Below are positions 10,087-18,694 of a DNA stretch of 64,000 bases, one piece after another. Both the position numbers and the translations under genes were made by a program. Origin of the DNA: DASSFZ01 sp035283185 (GTDB lineage: Bacteria > Chloroflexota > Anaerolineae > Fen-1058); contig DATEUJ010000053.1 in the NCBI GenBank assembly GCA_035283185.1, forward strand, positions 62,001 to 126,000. The letters are read 5' to 3'. Numbering within the stretch: the first letter of the stretch is position 1; the number at the start of each line of letters is the position of its first letter. A model generated the notes under the pieces. That model worked only from the letters and a program-made list of their open reading frames with translations. It ran no database searches and was not told where the DNA came from.

Positions 10087-11088
10087 TTAAAAGGGCTTGC
10101 GATAGATGGCGCTGCGCCTGACCACTCGAAAACCACAGCTCTCATACAAGCGGGTTACGCCACTGATACTGTCACTGTCGGCAGCGAGAGCCGACTCGGA
10201 CATGCCTGCGGCTTTTTGGGCTTGTAGGCTGCGTGCGATCAGCGCACGGGCCAGGCCACGCCGCCGCCAGGCTCGACCGACCCCAATGCCCTCTGTATAG
10301 CCGCGTTTTCGGTTGAACTTCTCGTTCTCTGCATGATCGATAAAAGTCAACACGTGCCCTGCAACTTGTCCGGTTGCGACATCCCAGGCTATTTGCCAGA
10401 GGTGAGGTTGGAAGTGACGTATGTTGTTCAGCCAGGTTTCGTAATCTTCGCCTGTATGTCCCCACTCGTCTTGACTGCCTTCATCCACAGACGCCCAGAT
10501 TGCGCGATAATGGTCAGATAACGCCGGGCGCACTTCCAGCCCAGCGGGCAATGGCCAATCGGGAATGTCATCCAGTGTTGGCCGCACCATTTCATGAAAA
10601 TAGCGTATGGGCCGGTAGCCTGCGCGCTCCAGCATGATGGCCGTGCCTTCTTGAAATTGCGAGACCGAAACCTGGAAGAATCTGGCCTGATCGGTTGGAT
10701 GTGTCGCTGCGATGTCACGAAGGTGATTCTCCATCGAAAGCAGCATCACGCGACCAATACCCTTACGCCGCCACATCGGTGCCAGAAAGCCAACCATACC
10801 GTACAGCCGTCCCGTCGCCGGTTCATCCCACCACCAACCTCGCGAGTAGCCAATCACTTCACCCCCGATTTCTGCAAAGATCATATCCTGGTAGGGGTCA
10901 CAGTTGGTCAGGTGGCCGTAATTTTTGGCAATATCTTCAACCGTATCTGCGCGCTCGATTTTGTCGGCCTCCGCGCTGGACAGAATGACCGCTACCATGC
11001 GGGGATAGTCGCTCTCTCCTCGAAAGTGGCGAAAGCGCAATCCAGATATGGCAGGGGCATTCACTGCGGTAATTTGATCATGGGTCAT
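10087..11088 (-). CDS. Tandem GNAT acetyltransferase (MshD-like architecture)
   Basis: Protein of 333 residues with two GNAT domains. The first (about 15-170) carries LAPMWRRKGIGRVMLLSME and the second (about 180-333) carries GVGRAWRRRGLARALIARS and YESCGFRVV. This double-GNAT layout is shared with mycothiol synthase-like proteins, but the substrate is unknown here. The ATG at 11088 overlaps the stop of an upstream fragment (ATGA), suggesting coupled translation. An in-frame GTG six bases earlier is the alternative start. It lies inside the proposed cassette cluster. Confidence 0.85.
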   Translation of the reverse strand: MTHDQITAVNAPAISGLRFRHFRGESDYPRMVAVILSSAEADKIERADTVEDIAKNYGHLTNCDPYQDMIFAEIGGEVIGYSRGWWWDEPATGRLYGMVGFLAPMWRRKGIGRVMLLSMENHLRDIAATHPTDQARFFQVSVSQFQEGTAIMLERAGYRPIRYFHEMVRPTLDDIPDWPLPAGLEVRPALSDHYRAIWASVDEGSQDEWGHTGEDYETWLNNIRHFQPHLWQIAWDVATGQVAGHVLTFIDHAENEKFNRKRGYTEGIGVGRAWRRRGLARALIARSLQAQKAAGMSESALAADSDSISGVTRLYESCGFRVVRRSAIYRKPF

Positions 11089-11348
11089 GTGCACAATTTC
11101 TCCAGCCGGTCAACCATCACTCGGTCGAGGTCAGCCGGGTAAGTTATTCCGTGTGTCCGTGCCAGGAGAGGCGCCCGTTCCTGATAGAACCGGCTCCCAT
11201 ACCCGCGAATCGGCGGCATGGGAGCCGCCTCCGCTGACAATTTCGGATCTGACTTGAAAATGGGTCCGCTCACCGCGCCGTCCCCGGCGCAGGGGGTCGC
11301 CGAGGACGGCGACCAGAGCGCCTTTTCATGCGTGGTGGTGAACGCCAT
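11085..11348 (-). pseudogene. Gene remnant upstream of tandem GNAT
   Basis: An 87-codon frame. Only its last 40 residues or so look like protein (RFYQERAPLLARTHG, then YPADLDRVMVDRLEKL). That tail faintly recalls the C-terminus of aminoglycoside 6-adenylyltransferase-like proteins, but I cannot support a call. The N-terminal half is low quality and covers a 9-base inverted repeat (GGCTCCCAT at 11192-11200 with ATGGGAGCC at 11218-11226). Its stop overlaps the start of the next gene. It is most likely a truncated gene. Confidence 0.35.
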
Positions 11349-11438
11349 TCATGATGACTACTGAGTCTACCGGAGCGCAGCGGAGACGGCGTCAGCTAGA
11401 ACGCGGTGTGGGGTGCGGCCTATGCTTGATGCGCCTGC

Positions 11439-11828
11439 TTAACTGATCCATTGAGCAATAGTTTCGACTGCTTCCCATGTGGCAGGCGGACGAAAGTTCC
11501 ACACTTTGGTCTCTCCCCAGCCTGTCCGTCCATTGACTTGAAAGCCTGCGAATGCAAGCGCTTCCTGTCGGCGCTGGCTTGGACGGGTAATGACTATTGC
11601 TCCGTAAGGCCAATACTCCGCAGAGAAGCAATAAAGTAAAGAGATCGAGACAAGTGCCTTCAACCGCTTATCGATTTGTGCATCCGACACGCGACTCGTC
11701 GGGCAATCTCGCAGTCTCAGCCGATTTGCGTCCACCCGCTCAAACGCCCAAGCTTGAGTGGGTTGAATTCGCATTTCGGTATCTCGGCTCGCATAGCCAA
11801 CTCCGAAGCGAAGTTTAGGGGGTTCCAT
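11439..11828 (-). CDS. Hypothetical protein in cassette region
   Basis: About 129 residues from the ATG at 11828 (GGTGA seven bases upstream); longer in-frame starts exist. The frame continues upstream into the neighbouring gene's 3' end, so the start is uncertain. The sequence has aromatic-rich motifs (LLYCFSAEYWPYGAIVITRP near 70-90, and WNFRPPATWEAVETIAQWIS at the end) and no signal peptide. I do not recognise a family. GC and codon use are lower than in the flanking chromosome, as expected of cassette cargo. Confidence 0.5.
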   Translation of the reverse strand: MEPPKLRFGVGYASRDTEMRIQPTQAWAFERVDANRLRLRDCPTSRVSDAQIDKRLKALVSISLLYCFSAEYWPYGAIVITRPSQRRQEALAFAGFQVNGRTGWGETKVWNFRPPATWEAVETIAQWIS

Positions 11829-11874
11829 TTCGGTGTCACCCGGCAGCCTGCGCTCCTTTGAATTAACTAGCTTG

Positions 11875-12810
11875 TTAGTGAGACTCTCTCTGCACTGCCA
11901 TTGCATCATTGGACCATTGGTCTGCCGTTCTGAGTGGCCTTTTAGTTCCGACCGTTGGGTCAAGAGCAATTGTGTGTGCTCCGGTGGTCAGATCGCACAC
12001 CGTGAAGTTGTCGAAGAGCGCCTCCACCAGCGGATACAGGTTAGATGACGAAACAATCAGACCCACACGCCGTAGGCCAGTGTAAGAACTGTCGGAAATG
12101 CTGGACACGAATTGACCATTGACATAGGCTTTGATGAGTGAGCCGCCGTGTTCAATCTCAAGCCGATTGGTGGCCGTACCGGTGATGATATTGCTGGACG
12201 ACCCTGATGCAAGGTTCGTCCAGGTGCCGGAACTGTAGCGGAAGAGTGCCCAAAGGCCGCCGGAAGCAAGCTCGGACGCATCGAACTCTGTCCGATTAAC
12301 TTGGGGGTTTCTCATCTGGAATGGTGGGCGTAGCATCGCGTCAATCTCGAACGAATAGAACTGCGTCCAATCATCCGAGAGGCCAAATATCAGACCGTGC
12401 GTGCCGTAATAAGCGCCCGAAGGAGCTCGAACATCGACCGCCACGATAGAATCCGAGACCTTGAAACCGGGCGCCCGAGAGCCGGCCCAAATACTGTAAT
12501 TATTCAACCTAATGCTGTATTCACCATTCACATAAGTGAAAAAAACACCATTGGCCCAATCGTCGCTAACAAACCAGCCACTCGTTGGGTCGTTGAAATC
12601 ATCAACGTACCATGGCACGCAGTAACGGCGGGCGATAAGAGGCAAGTAAACCTGAGTGTTTGTGATAGTATCGCTGACGCTGTTCCAGCTAAGTACTCTC
12701 TGCCGCGACGCCTCTGCCGGGTGGGTCGTGTGAAAGACCAGGCCTATCGCGACAAGAACACCGAACGCCAAAATTATCAGCACGGCCCACAGTCTGGTAC
12801 AAGCTTTCAT
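11875..12810 (-). CDS. Secreted or membrane-anchored concanavalin-like protein with YLPLIAR motif
   Basis: Protein of 311 residues. The ATG at 12810 was chosen because GGAGGA lies four bases upstream and a signal anchor follows directly (LWAVLIILAFGVLVAIGLVF). After it comes the VYLPLIAR motif (near residue 58), then a beta-rich domain of about 200 residues with DDFNDPTSGWF, YSIRLNN and IEHGGSLIKAYVNGQ. This pattern resembles the LamG/DUF1080-type jelly-roll of Chloroflexota surface proteins. It acts outside the membrane; the ligand is unknown. It lies between attC-like sites but is long for a cassette gene. Confidence 0.65.
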   Translation of the reverse strand: MKACTRLWAVLIILAFGVLVAIGLVFHTTHPAEASRQRVLSWNSVSDTITNTQVYLPLIARRYCVPWYVDDFNDPTSGWFVSDDWANGVFFTYVNGEYSIRLNNYSIWAGSRAPGFKVSDSIVAVDVRAPSGAYYGTHGLIFGLSDDWTQFYSFEIDAMLRPPFQMRNPQVNRTEFDASELASGGLWALFRYSSGTWTNLASGSSSNIITGTATNRLEIEHGGSLIKAYVNGQFVSSISDSSYTGLRRVGLIVSSSNLYPLVEALFDNFTVCDLTTGAHTIALDPTVGTKRPLRTADQWSNDAMAVQRESH

Positions 12811-13101
12811 TTTGTCCTCCCTAGCCCCGAATCTGCTTGAACCGGAGCCACTTTGGGACCTAATGAGAAGACTACACAACGCGATCAATAGTCTGCGAAT
12901 ATTGCGAGACACCTCTTGCCACCCTACAGGTGAGGCGTGCTGGACTGACGACGCGCTTGAAACTCAACGAGCAGGCTAACGGCACGCGATTCAGCCGCCA
13001 CCGTTTTGTGCCAAGAGCCGACGCAGGCCAAGTGCGTCTGCCTCACTGCTACACGGCAGGCCGGACACGACTACCGGCAAGTCTACATTGCTGACGAAAA
13101 G
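12811..13101. other. Gene-free stretch
   Basis: No convincing gene. It contains one GGCTAAC heptamer (12974-12980) identical to the outer box of two attC-like sites, followed by a poorly matched arm pair (GGCACGC and GCGTCTGCC). This may be a decayed recombination site, but I cannot show a complete one. Confidence 0.4.
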
Positions 13102-13386
13102 TCACGGTCGTTTGAAGTCGCTGGCCTTGAGGTTTTCGTGATATAGACGAACGCCTACGTATCCGCCTGCACCGATGTAGATGATGCTCGGAACGAAGAT
13201 GATATATTGCAAGCCCAGAAAGACCAAATTCACGAAAAGTGCTATTCCTACGCAAATCAGTATGCCGAGTGAGAAAGCGACACGACGCGATAGAGGATGA
13301 ACAATCCGCGCTAGGGTTTTCCCAGTCAGCCAGCCGGTGAAAGCGCCAATGATGATCGATGGAAATATGCCAATGGCGTTGAGCAA
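13102..13386 (-). CDS. Small membrane protein
   Basis: Protein of 94 residues with three predicted membrane helices: about 5-22, 37-60 and 62-78 (glycine-containing, IIGAFTGWLTGK in the first). The layout resembles small transglycosylase-associated/GlsB-like membrane proteins but is not diagnostic. The start at 13386 is a TTG with only GGA upstream. It sits inside the attC-bounded region. Confidence 0.5.
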   Translation of the reverse strand: MLNAIGIFPSIIIGAFTGWLTGKTLARIVHPLSRRVAFSLGILICVGIALFVNLVFLGLQYIIFVPSIIYIGAGGYVGVRLYHENLKASDFKRP

Positions 13387-13451
13387 TTTCCATAGCTGGA
13401 ACGGATAAGGCGTTATTCAGTAGTTGAAGTAGCACGATTGCGCCACAGGCT

Positions 13452-13535
13452 GGCTAACGTTGCGGTTGAGCCGCTGGGCCGAGCGCCGCGCTTTTTGCGG
13501 CGCGAAGGACCAGTCGGCTCAACCGCGTGTTGGGC
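13452..13535 (-). other. attC-like integron recombination site 2
   Basis: An 84-base site. Outer heptamers are GGCTAAC (13452-13458) and GTTGGGC (13529-13535). The inner arms GCGGTTGAGCCG (13462-13473) and CGGCTCAACCGC (13515-13526) pair over 12 bases, continued by CTGG/CCAG with one extrahelical base at 13514. A central GCGCCGCG hairpin fills the middle. Polarity by the extrahelical base is minus, and a minus-strand gene ends 84 bases away on the correct side. Its minus-strand R' (GTTAGCC) is the exact complement of the R'' of attC site 1, as expected for adjacent cassettes. Confidence 0.7.
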
Positions 13536-13619
13536 GCACCCAGCACTCTGAATGCGTGCGTATGACCCGAATTATCGGAGATCATCTCTATAGCTCACGG
13601 ATGAGAATTGCGACTCTGT

Positions 13620-14060
13620 TCAAGGAGGGTAAGCTTCTAGCCCAGCTTTCATCGCTCCTTCTATCGTCCCATCTAACTTTTCTGAGCCAGGGAAGAACCA
13701 CTCTTCGGGGTCATAGCGTCCATCACTGTATTTGTATATCGTGAACTCCCAGGCATTCATTTCGCCGGTATAGGTTAGCCGGCAGATGTGGCTAACGTAC
13801 CCGCCATCATCGCGGTCAAGATACAGGTACTTCCCTTTATAGCGGGCCACATAGGAACAATGGTGTGCGCGATCGATCTTCTTATTGAATCGCTCCACAA
13901 TTGCTTGAGCTTGATCCTGAACATGCTCAGGTATGGCCTGGCTGCCAGCCCTTTTCACGTCGTACTCCACATTGAGTTTGTGATAATTCGTCGGTGCTGC
14001 TGATTGCATCAATGGTACTACATTTGCGCCTATCAAGGGCTGTGCCTCGGGTTTTGCCAT
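13620..14060 (-). CDS. Hypothetical protein (cassette-like)
   Basis: Protein of 146 residues, soluble and without a signal peptide. Lys/Tyr-rich with YKGKYLYLDRDDGG (near 69-82), RLTYTGEMNAWEFTIYKYSD and WFFPGSEKLDGTIEGAMKAG. The second half resembles a beta-sheet fold with an acidic loop. I do not recognise the family. The gene is bounded by attC-like sites on both sides (13452-13535 and 14082-14179) in the order expected for a cassette, and its GC content is visibly lower than that of the flanking chromosome. Confidence 0.6.
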   Translation of the reverse strand: MAKPEAQPLIGANVVPLMQSAAPTNYHKLNVEYDVKRAGSQAIPEHVQDQAQAIVERFNKKIDRAHHCSYVARYKGKYLYLDRDDGGYVSHICRLTYTGEMNAWEFTIYKYSDGRYDPEEWFFPGSEKLDGTIEGAMKAGLEAYPP

Positions 14061-14081
14061 TGATGGCTGCTATCTAGTGCG

Positions 14082-14179
14082 CACCAACGATCGAGTTGAG
14101 CGGTGTCAGCCGGCGCCCGCACCCCGGCCCTCGCCAAGCCTTCGTGCTGGCTGACATCCGCTCCAACGAGTTGTTGGAC
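14082..14179 (-). other. attC-like integron recombination site 3
   Basis: A 98-base site. Arms GAGCGGTGTCAGCC (14098-14111) and GGCTGACATCCGCTC (14149-14163) pair perfectly except for one extrahelical T at 14157. Outer boxes are CACCAAC and GTTGGAC. Minus-strand polarity by the extrahelical base agrees with sites 1 and 2. The minus-strand R' box (GTTGGTG) is off consensus. Confidence 0.6.
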
Positions 14180-14216
14180 GAAATCGCTTCGCTTTGGGTT
14201 TTCCACCCGCTCGCGG

Positions 14217-14319
14217 GCCTAAACGCTAAAATGCCTCTGGCCAGGCCGCGGGACGTTCCCGCCGCCGGGCTGGGCTGGCCCCCGCCTTGTTTTATCCGCC
14301 GCGCCACTCCTCGTTAGGC
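14217..14319 (-). other. Degenerate attC-like candidate 4
   Basis: GTTAGGC (14313-14319) and a near-match GCCTAAAC (14217-14224) enclose partial arms (TAAAA/TTTTA and TGGCCAG/CTGGCC). The pairing is poor and one box has an inserted base, so this is either a decayed site or chance. It abuts the IS91 remnant. Confidence 0.3.
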
Positions 14320-14390
14320 GCATGGTCGCTCGCTTCGCGCCCGATTTCGACCCACAGGCGGACTCCACCCTTCCCATGCGCCGGGCCGTC

Positions 14391-14810
14391 TCATGCCTGC
14401 GCCCCCAGGCGCTGCCACGCCAGCACCCACCCCAGCAGCACTTTCAACATCAGCCACAGCCACGACAGGTCCGCCACATCGCCGCGATAACTCAGGGTGC
14501 CATACGCCCCGCAGAAACGGCAGCGATGCAGCTCCACCCCGACCACCTCTTCTAACCAGTCCGCCAGCACTAACGACTTGACTTCCGGCAACTCCGCCGC
14601 CAGCCCCAATAGCGCCCGGCAGCGCGGCAGTTTCCGCGCGCGCCTGGCTGTGATGCAGCCCGTAATACCGGATGCGCACGAAGCCGTCTGGCAGAACGTG
14701 CCACAAGAACCGGCGGATGAACTCCACCGCCGTCACGGTCAGCTCTTTCAAATGTCCCCCCGCCTGATTGTCGTGGTAGGTGAAACTCACTTGCCCGTCC
14801 GCGATCGCCG
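14391..14810 (-). pseudogene. IS91-family transposase fragment, frameshifted
   Basis: Two overlapping frames together read as the C-terminal part of an IS91/ISCR-type Y2 transposase: GQVSFTYHDNQAGG, FIRRFLWHVLPDGFVRIRYYG (14800-14680), then after a frameshift near 14630 LAAELPEVKSLVLADWLEEV and a zinc-like HRCRFCG. The N-terminal catalytic half is absent. The 5' edge of the fragment interrupts the RelE-like toxin gene. An inverted GCGCATGG/CCATGCGC pair at 14319-14384 may mark the element's end. Confidence 0.75.
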
Positions 14811-14957
14811 CATTTCGCCGGATAGCTTGCGTGATCCGGGCGGGCGAGGATTCTCTGCCAGTCGCCGGATCGTACGCACGACGCGATCCCGAACTGTGCT
14901 GGGCAGGTCGTCGATCTCTTTCTCGACGCGCCGCGAAGCGGTGCTAATCCGGTACAT
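14787..14957 (-). pseudogene. RelE/ParE-family toxin, truncated
   Basis: 56 codons from the ATG at 14957. The sequence MYRISTASRRVEKEIDDLP through NPRPPGSRKLSGEMRR is the first half of a RelE-like mRNA interferase or ParE toxin. The usual second half (WRIRVGDYRIIYEI-type strands with the catalytic Arg/His) is missing because IS91 transposase sequence replaces it at about 14800. Toxin activity is therefore unlikely. The start overlaps the end of the antitoxin gene by 14 bases. Confidence 0.75.
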
Positions 14958-15240
14958 GCGTGGATTCAAGCTCGGCTGCGAAATCCTCGAAGTCCCGTCC
15001 GGCTCCAGTCTTGTAGGCTTGACGCTCCTCCTGAAGCCTGCTCCCCAGAGCCGCGTCGTGCTCGTCCTCTCGATCTTCCAGCAAATCCATCAGGGCGTTG
15101 TAACGCTCCACCGAGATCAGAACGGCTTCAGCCTTGCCGCGCCGTGTGATGTAAATCGGTTTCTTCGTCCTTCGCAGGCGGGCCAGCACGGAAGCCATCC
15201 GGGCGCGCAGTTCACTGGTCGACAATTGTGTCAGGGCCAT
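14944..15240 (-). CDS. Phd/YefM-type antitoxin
   Basis: Protein of 98 residues with the Phd/YefM N-terminal DNA-binding fold (TSELRARMASVLARLR, then PIYITRRGKAEAVLISVERY) and an acidic, disordered C-terminal toxin-binding tail. It should repress its own promoter and once neutralised the downstream RelE-like toxin, now truncated. The first 29 bases overlap the 3' end of the CAP-domain gene upstream, so the pair may be read from that gene's transcript. Confidence 0.88.
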   Translation of the reverse strand: MALTQLSTSELRARMASVLARLRRTKKPIYITRRGKAEAVLISVERYNALMDLLEDREDEHDAALGSRLQEERQAYKTGAGRDFEDFAAELESTHVPD

Positions 15241-16270
15241 CTTCTGTCACTCCGGCTTCGATTATACCTTGAATGCCAACCGATGTGGCCGTGCTCGACA
15301 CACTGAAGGTCCACGTGTGGGTTTGCCCGTCGACGGTGATCGACGCCGTGTAGCTGGCTCTCGGCGTCAATGGCAGGCGCGGGATGAGGACGATCGCATC
15401 GCGCGAGTTGAGGATGCTGCGCCCCAAGCTCTGCGAACCAGGATCGGGATGCGAGTAACTGGTCTCGTCGAACACGCAGTGCTCCAGCGGCGCGCCACCC
15501 TGGATGAACGAATGACCGGTCACGCTGGGTGTGAGGTTGCCGGGGCCGATCTCCAAAATAATAGGCAGGCCGGACGGCGCAGTGTAGCCGGGGCAGCTGG
15601 TCAGCGGGCTGGGCGACTCGCCCCAGTGCAATCGGAGCGGGACGATCATCCCGTCCGCCGGCCACTTGATCGGAAAGACGATGCCCGACGGCACGGTGTA
15701 CGTCAGGCCGCGAATCACATCCAGCGCCGCGCCACTTTGCAGACCGCCGTCCGCCTCGCGATAACTGCCGTATCCCACCTGAAGCAGCGACGGATCGAGC
15801 ACACCGACGGCGTGGAACGGCGCTTGCATCCACGCGTCGATCGCCCATTCGTCGCTGACGCTGGCGCTATACGAGGCCGCCAGGTTGCTTGCCTGAGCAG
15901 CGGCATGTCCTTCGGGCGTGTACCACGGGTTGCCGGGGTTTTCGGCGTGCTCGACGGTATCGGTCTTGACCATGTAGCGCGCGTGGAGCCAGTCGCCGTT
16001 GCTGTAGGCCGTGTTCTCCGTTACTGGCGGCAGGTCGGCCATCGCCCGGTAGTAGTTCACGTACGCCAGCCAGTTGCCGGGCGGCGGCGGAGTGACGGCA
16101 GCCCGACCTTTCGAGATGAACGGCAAGTATGCCGCGGGCACTAGCGTCGGCGTCGCCTGCGGCGATGCCTGCGAGGGAGCCGTGACGAGCAGCACGCACA
16201 GAAGGACGAGCGAGGCCGCTATTAGGCATTCCACTCGATGTGATTGAGGGATGAACAGTTTCAGGCCCAT
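15212..16270 (-). CDS. Secreted CAP/SCP-domain protein with YLPFISK motif
   Basis: Protein of 352 residues. A signal peptide/anchor spans about 15-36 (LIAASLVLLCVLLVTAPSQA), followed by AAYLPFISKG near 46-55. A CAP domain follows: NYYRAMADLPPV, DWLHARYMVKTD, EHAENPGNPWYTPEGHAAAQ (with the conserved His/Glu cavity residues) and a C-terminal beta domain with SITVDGQTHTWTFSV. CAP proteins act extracellularly; bacterial roles are mostly unknown. No clear ribosome binding site precedes the ATG. Confidence 0.82.
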   Translation of the reverse strand: MGLKLFIPQSHRVECLIAASLVLLCVLLVTAPSQASPQATPTLVPAAYLPFISKGRAAVTPPPPGNWLAYVNYYRAMADLPPVTENTAYSNGDWLHARYMVKTDTVEHAENPGNPWYTPEGHAAAQASNLAASYSASVSDEWAIDAWMQAPFHAVGVLDPSLLQVGYGSYREADGGLQSGAALDVIRGLTYTVPSGIVFPIKWPADGMIVPLRLHWGESPSPLTSCPGYTAPSGLPIILEIGPGNLTPSVTGHSFIQGGAPLEHCVFDETSYSHPDPGSQSLGRSILNSRDAIVLIPRLPLTPRASYTASITVDGQTHTWTFSVSSTATSVGIQGIIEAGVTEDGPDTIVDQ

Positions 16271-16374
16271 GTGTGAACCAGCGGCAACTCAAGCTCTTCG
16301 ACGCGCGCAGATCCGCTGCCGCTCTGAGCGTAGTGAGGGTCTCTGCGCGAATGAAACCGCGATTCTTCGCTGCC

Positions 16375-16765
16375 CTACTCTATCGGCCACTTCGGTATGG
16401 CTTTGTCGATCTCCTTCATCAGGCGAATCGTTTCCTTGAGGGCGACGACGATGCGCTGGTAGTGGGCGATGTCGTCGGCGCTGAGCGCGCGGCCCTTGCG
16501 ATCCTTCAACCACTTGTCGCACACTTGATAGCCGCCGACTTTGAAGTTTCACACGTCATCTGGCACGCCGCCGAAGTATTGCTTGTCGTTGATCCAGACC
16601 GCCCCCACCCCAGCCCTCCCCCGATGCTCAGGGGAGGGAGTGTGGCGCACCTTTTCAACGGCGCTGCTTCCGCTGACGGAAAACGAAGTGATGAAGCTGT
16701 CCAACGCCGGCGCTTGCCGTTGACATACCGGCGGAACTCCAGATAGTCGGTGAGGATGTAGTTCC
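16375..16765 (-). pseudogene. Type ISP/IIG restriction-modification gene remnant
   Basis: Two disconnected pieces on the minus strand. The 5' piece (about 16765-16650) reads NYILTDYLEFRRYVNGK, as near the N-terminus of single-chain ISP-type restriction enzymes. The 3' piece (about 16605-16375) reads DKQYFGGVPDDV, a TGA where these proteins have Trp, then NFKVGGYQVCDKWLKDRKGR and HYQRIVVALKETIRLMKEID to a TAG. The methyltransferase core is gone, and a palindromic CCCTCCCC/GGGGAGGG insert (16613-16640) lies at the join. Clearly dead. Confidence 0.75.
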
Positions 16766-16766
16766 T

Positions 16767-17924
16767 TTAGTTCCTGGGTAGTTCCTTCAGTTCCTGCATC
16801 ACCTCTTCGGTGTGCTCACCCAGCAGCGGCGGCCGCCGCCGATATGTGACCGGCGTGTCGGACAGGTGCAGCGGGCTGCCGAGCATCTTGATCGTCCCGA
16901 CCGGATGCTCCATAGCGAAGACCATGCCGCGCGCCAGGACGTGCGGATCGCTCAGCGTCTCGTCGAGCGCGTTGATCGGGCCGCACGGTATCTCGGCTGC
17001 GCGCAGCCGCTCGAGCCAGTGCGCTGCATCGTGCTGCACGAAGATCGTTTCCAGGACGGGAATCAGATCGCCCCGATGCACGAGCCGATCGGGGTTAGAC
17101 GCGAAGCGCGGATCGTCGCGCACTTCGGGAGCGAGGCCGATCACTTCGCAGAAGCTCGTCCATAAGCGATCCGTCCCGACGGCGACGATCATGTATTTGT
17201 CGCGCGCCTTGAAGACCTGGTAGGGCACGATAGCCGCGTGCACGTTGCCCAGGCGCGGCGGGCGCTGCCCGGTCGCGAAATATTCCGAGGCCATGATCGG
17301 CGCCCACGACAACTGCGAGTCGAGCAGCGCGCTGTCGATGAACTGGCCGCGCCCGGTGCGCTCGCGGCTGAGCAGCGCCGCCAGGATGGCGATCGCCGAA
17401 TGCACACCGGTCGTCATGTCGGCGATGGCGACGGGCCAGCGCATCGGCTCGCCGCCCGGCTCGCCTGTGGCGGCCATCAGCCCCGCTTCGCCCTGCGCGA
17501 CGAGATCGTATCCACCTCGGCCGGCGTAAGGCCCCGTCCGCCCGTAGCCGGTGATCGAGCAGTACACCAGGCGCGGGTTGAAGCCGAGGGTAGCCTCCGG
17601 GTCGAGGCCGTATTTCTTGAGCGACTCGACGCGGCGCACGTTGCACACGAACACGTCGGCGCGCTCGAGCAGCCCGCGCATCGCGCGCTGGCCGTCCCCG
17701 GTTGTGATGTCGATCGCCGCGCTGCGCTTGTTGCGGTTGACGGCGAGGAAGTAGGCGCTCTCGCCGCCGACGAACGGCGGGCCCCACTTGCGCGCCTGGT
17801 CACCGACGCCGGGGCGCTCGATCTTGATCACGTCGGCGCCCAGGTCGCCCAGGATCATCGTGCAGTACGGCCCGGCGAGCGCCTCGGTCAGATCGACGAC
17901 GCGGATGCCGTCCAGGGCAGTCAA
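16767..17924 (-). CDS. Class III CoA-transferase (CaiB/BaiF family)
   Basis: About 385 residues. It moves CoA between carboxylic acids in the cytosol; the substrate pair is unknown. Family marks are LDGIRVVDLTEALAGPYCT, LGDLGADVIKIERPGVGD (with the usual catalytic Asp region further in, YDLVAQGEAGLMAATG) and the GQFIDSALLDSQLS segment. I place the start at the TTG at 17924 because GGAG lies six bases upstream. The ATG at 18017 would add 31 residues encoded by an 8-base tandem repeat. The last residues (QELKELPRN) come from a GGAACT word run at 16761-16798. Confidence 0.85.
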   Translation of the reverse strand: MTALDGIRVVDLTEALAGPYCTMILGDLGADVIKIERPGVGDQARKWGPPFVGGESAYFLAVNRNKRSAAIDITTGDGQRAMRGLLERADVFVCNVRRVESLKKYGLDPEATLGFNPRLVYCSITGYGRTGPYAGRGGYDLVAQGEAGLMAATGEPGGEPMRWPVAIADMTTGVHSAIAILAALLSRERTGRGQFIDSALLDSQLSWAPIMASEYFATGQRPPRLGNVHAAIVPYQVFKARDKYMIVAVGTDRLWTSFCEVIGLAPEVRDDPRFASNPDRLVHRGDLIPVLETIFVQHDAAHWLERLRAAEIPCGPINALDETLSDPHVLARGMVFAMEHPVGTIKMLGSPLHLSDTPVTYRRRPPLLGEHTEEVMQELKELPRN

Positions 17925-17944
17925 GTTGGTCTCCTGGTCATGTA

Positions 17945-18008
17945 GTCGGGTGGTCGGGTGGTCGCGTGGTCGGGTGGTCGCGTGGTCGGGTGGTCGGGTG
18001 GTCAGATG
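17945..18008. repeat. Eight-unit tandem repeat of GTCGGGTG
   Basis: Eight consecutive 8-base units: five GTCGGGTG, two GTCGCGTG and one GTCAGATG. Because 8 is not a multiple of 3 the encoded peptide has a 24-base period (TRPPDHAT-like). It lies between the CoA-transferase start and the end of the next gene. Confidence 0.9.
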
Positions 18009-18013
18009 GCGGC

Positions 18014-18683
<670 letters not shown>

Positions 18684-18694
<11 letters not shown>

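Noticed and set aside
12974..13040. A fifth attC-like site
   Set aside because: One GGCTAAC box is present, but the arms pair poorly and no GTT box closes it.
17945..18008. Regular tandem repeat that could suggest a CRISPR array
   Set aside because: Units are 8 bases with no spacers; it is a simple tandem repeat.
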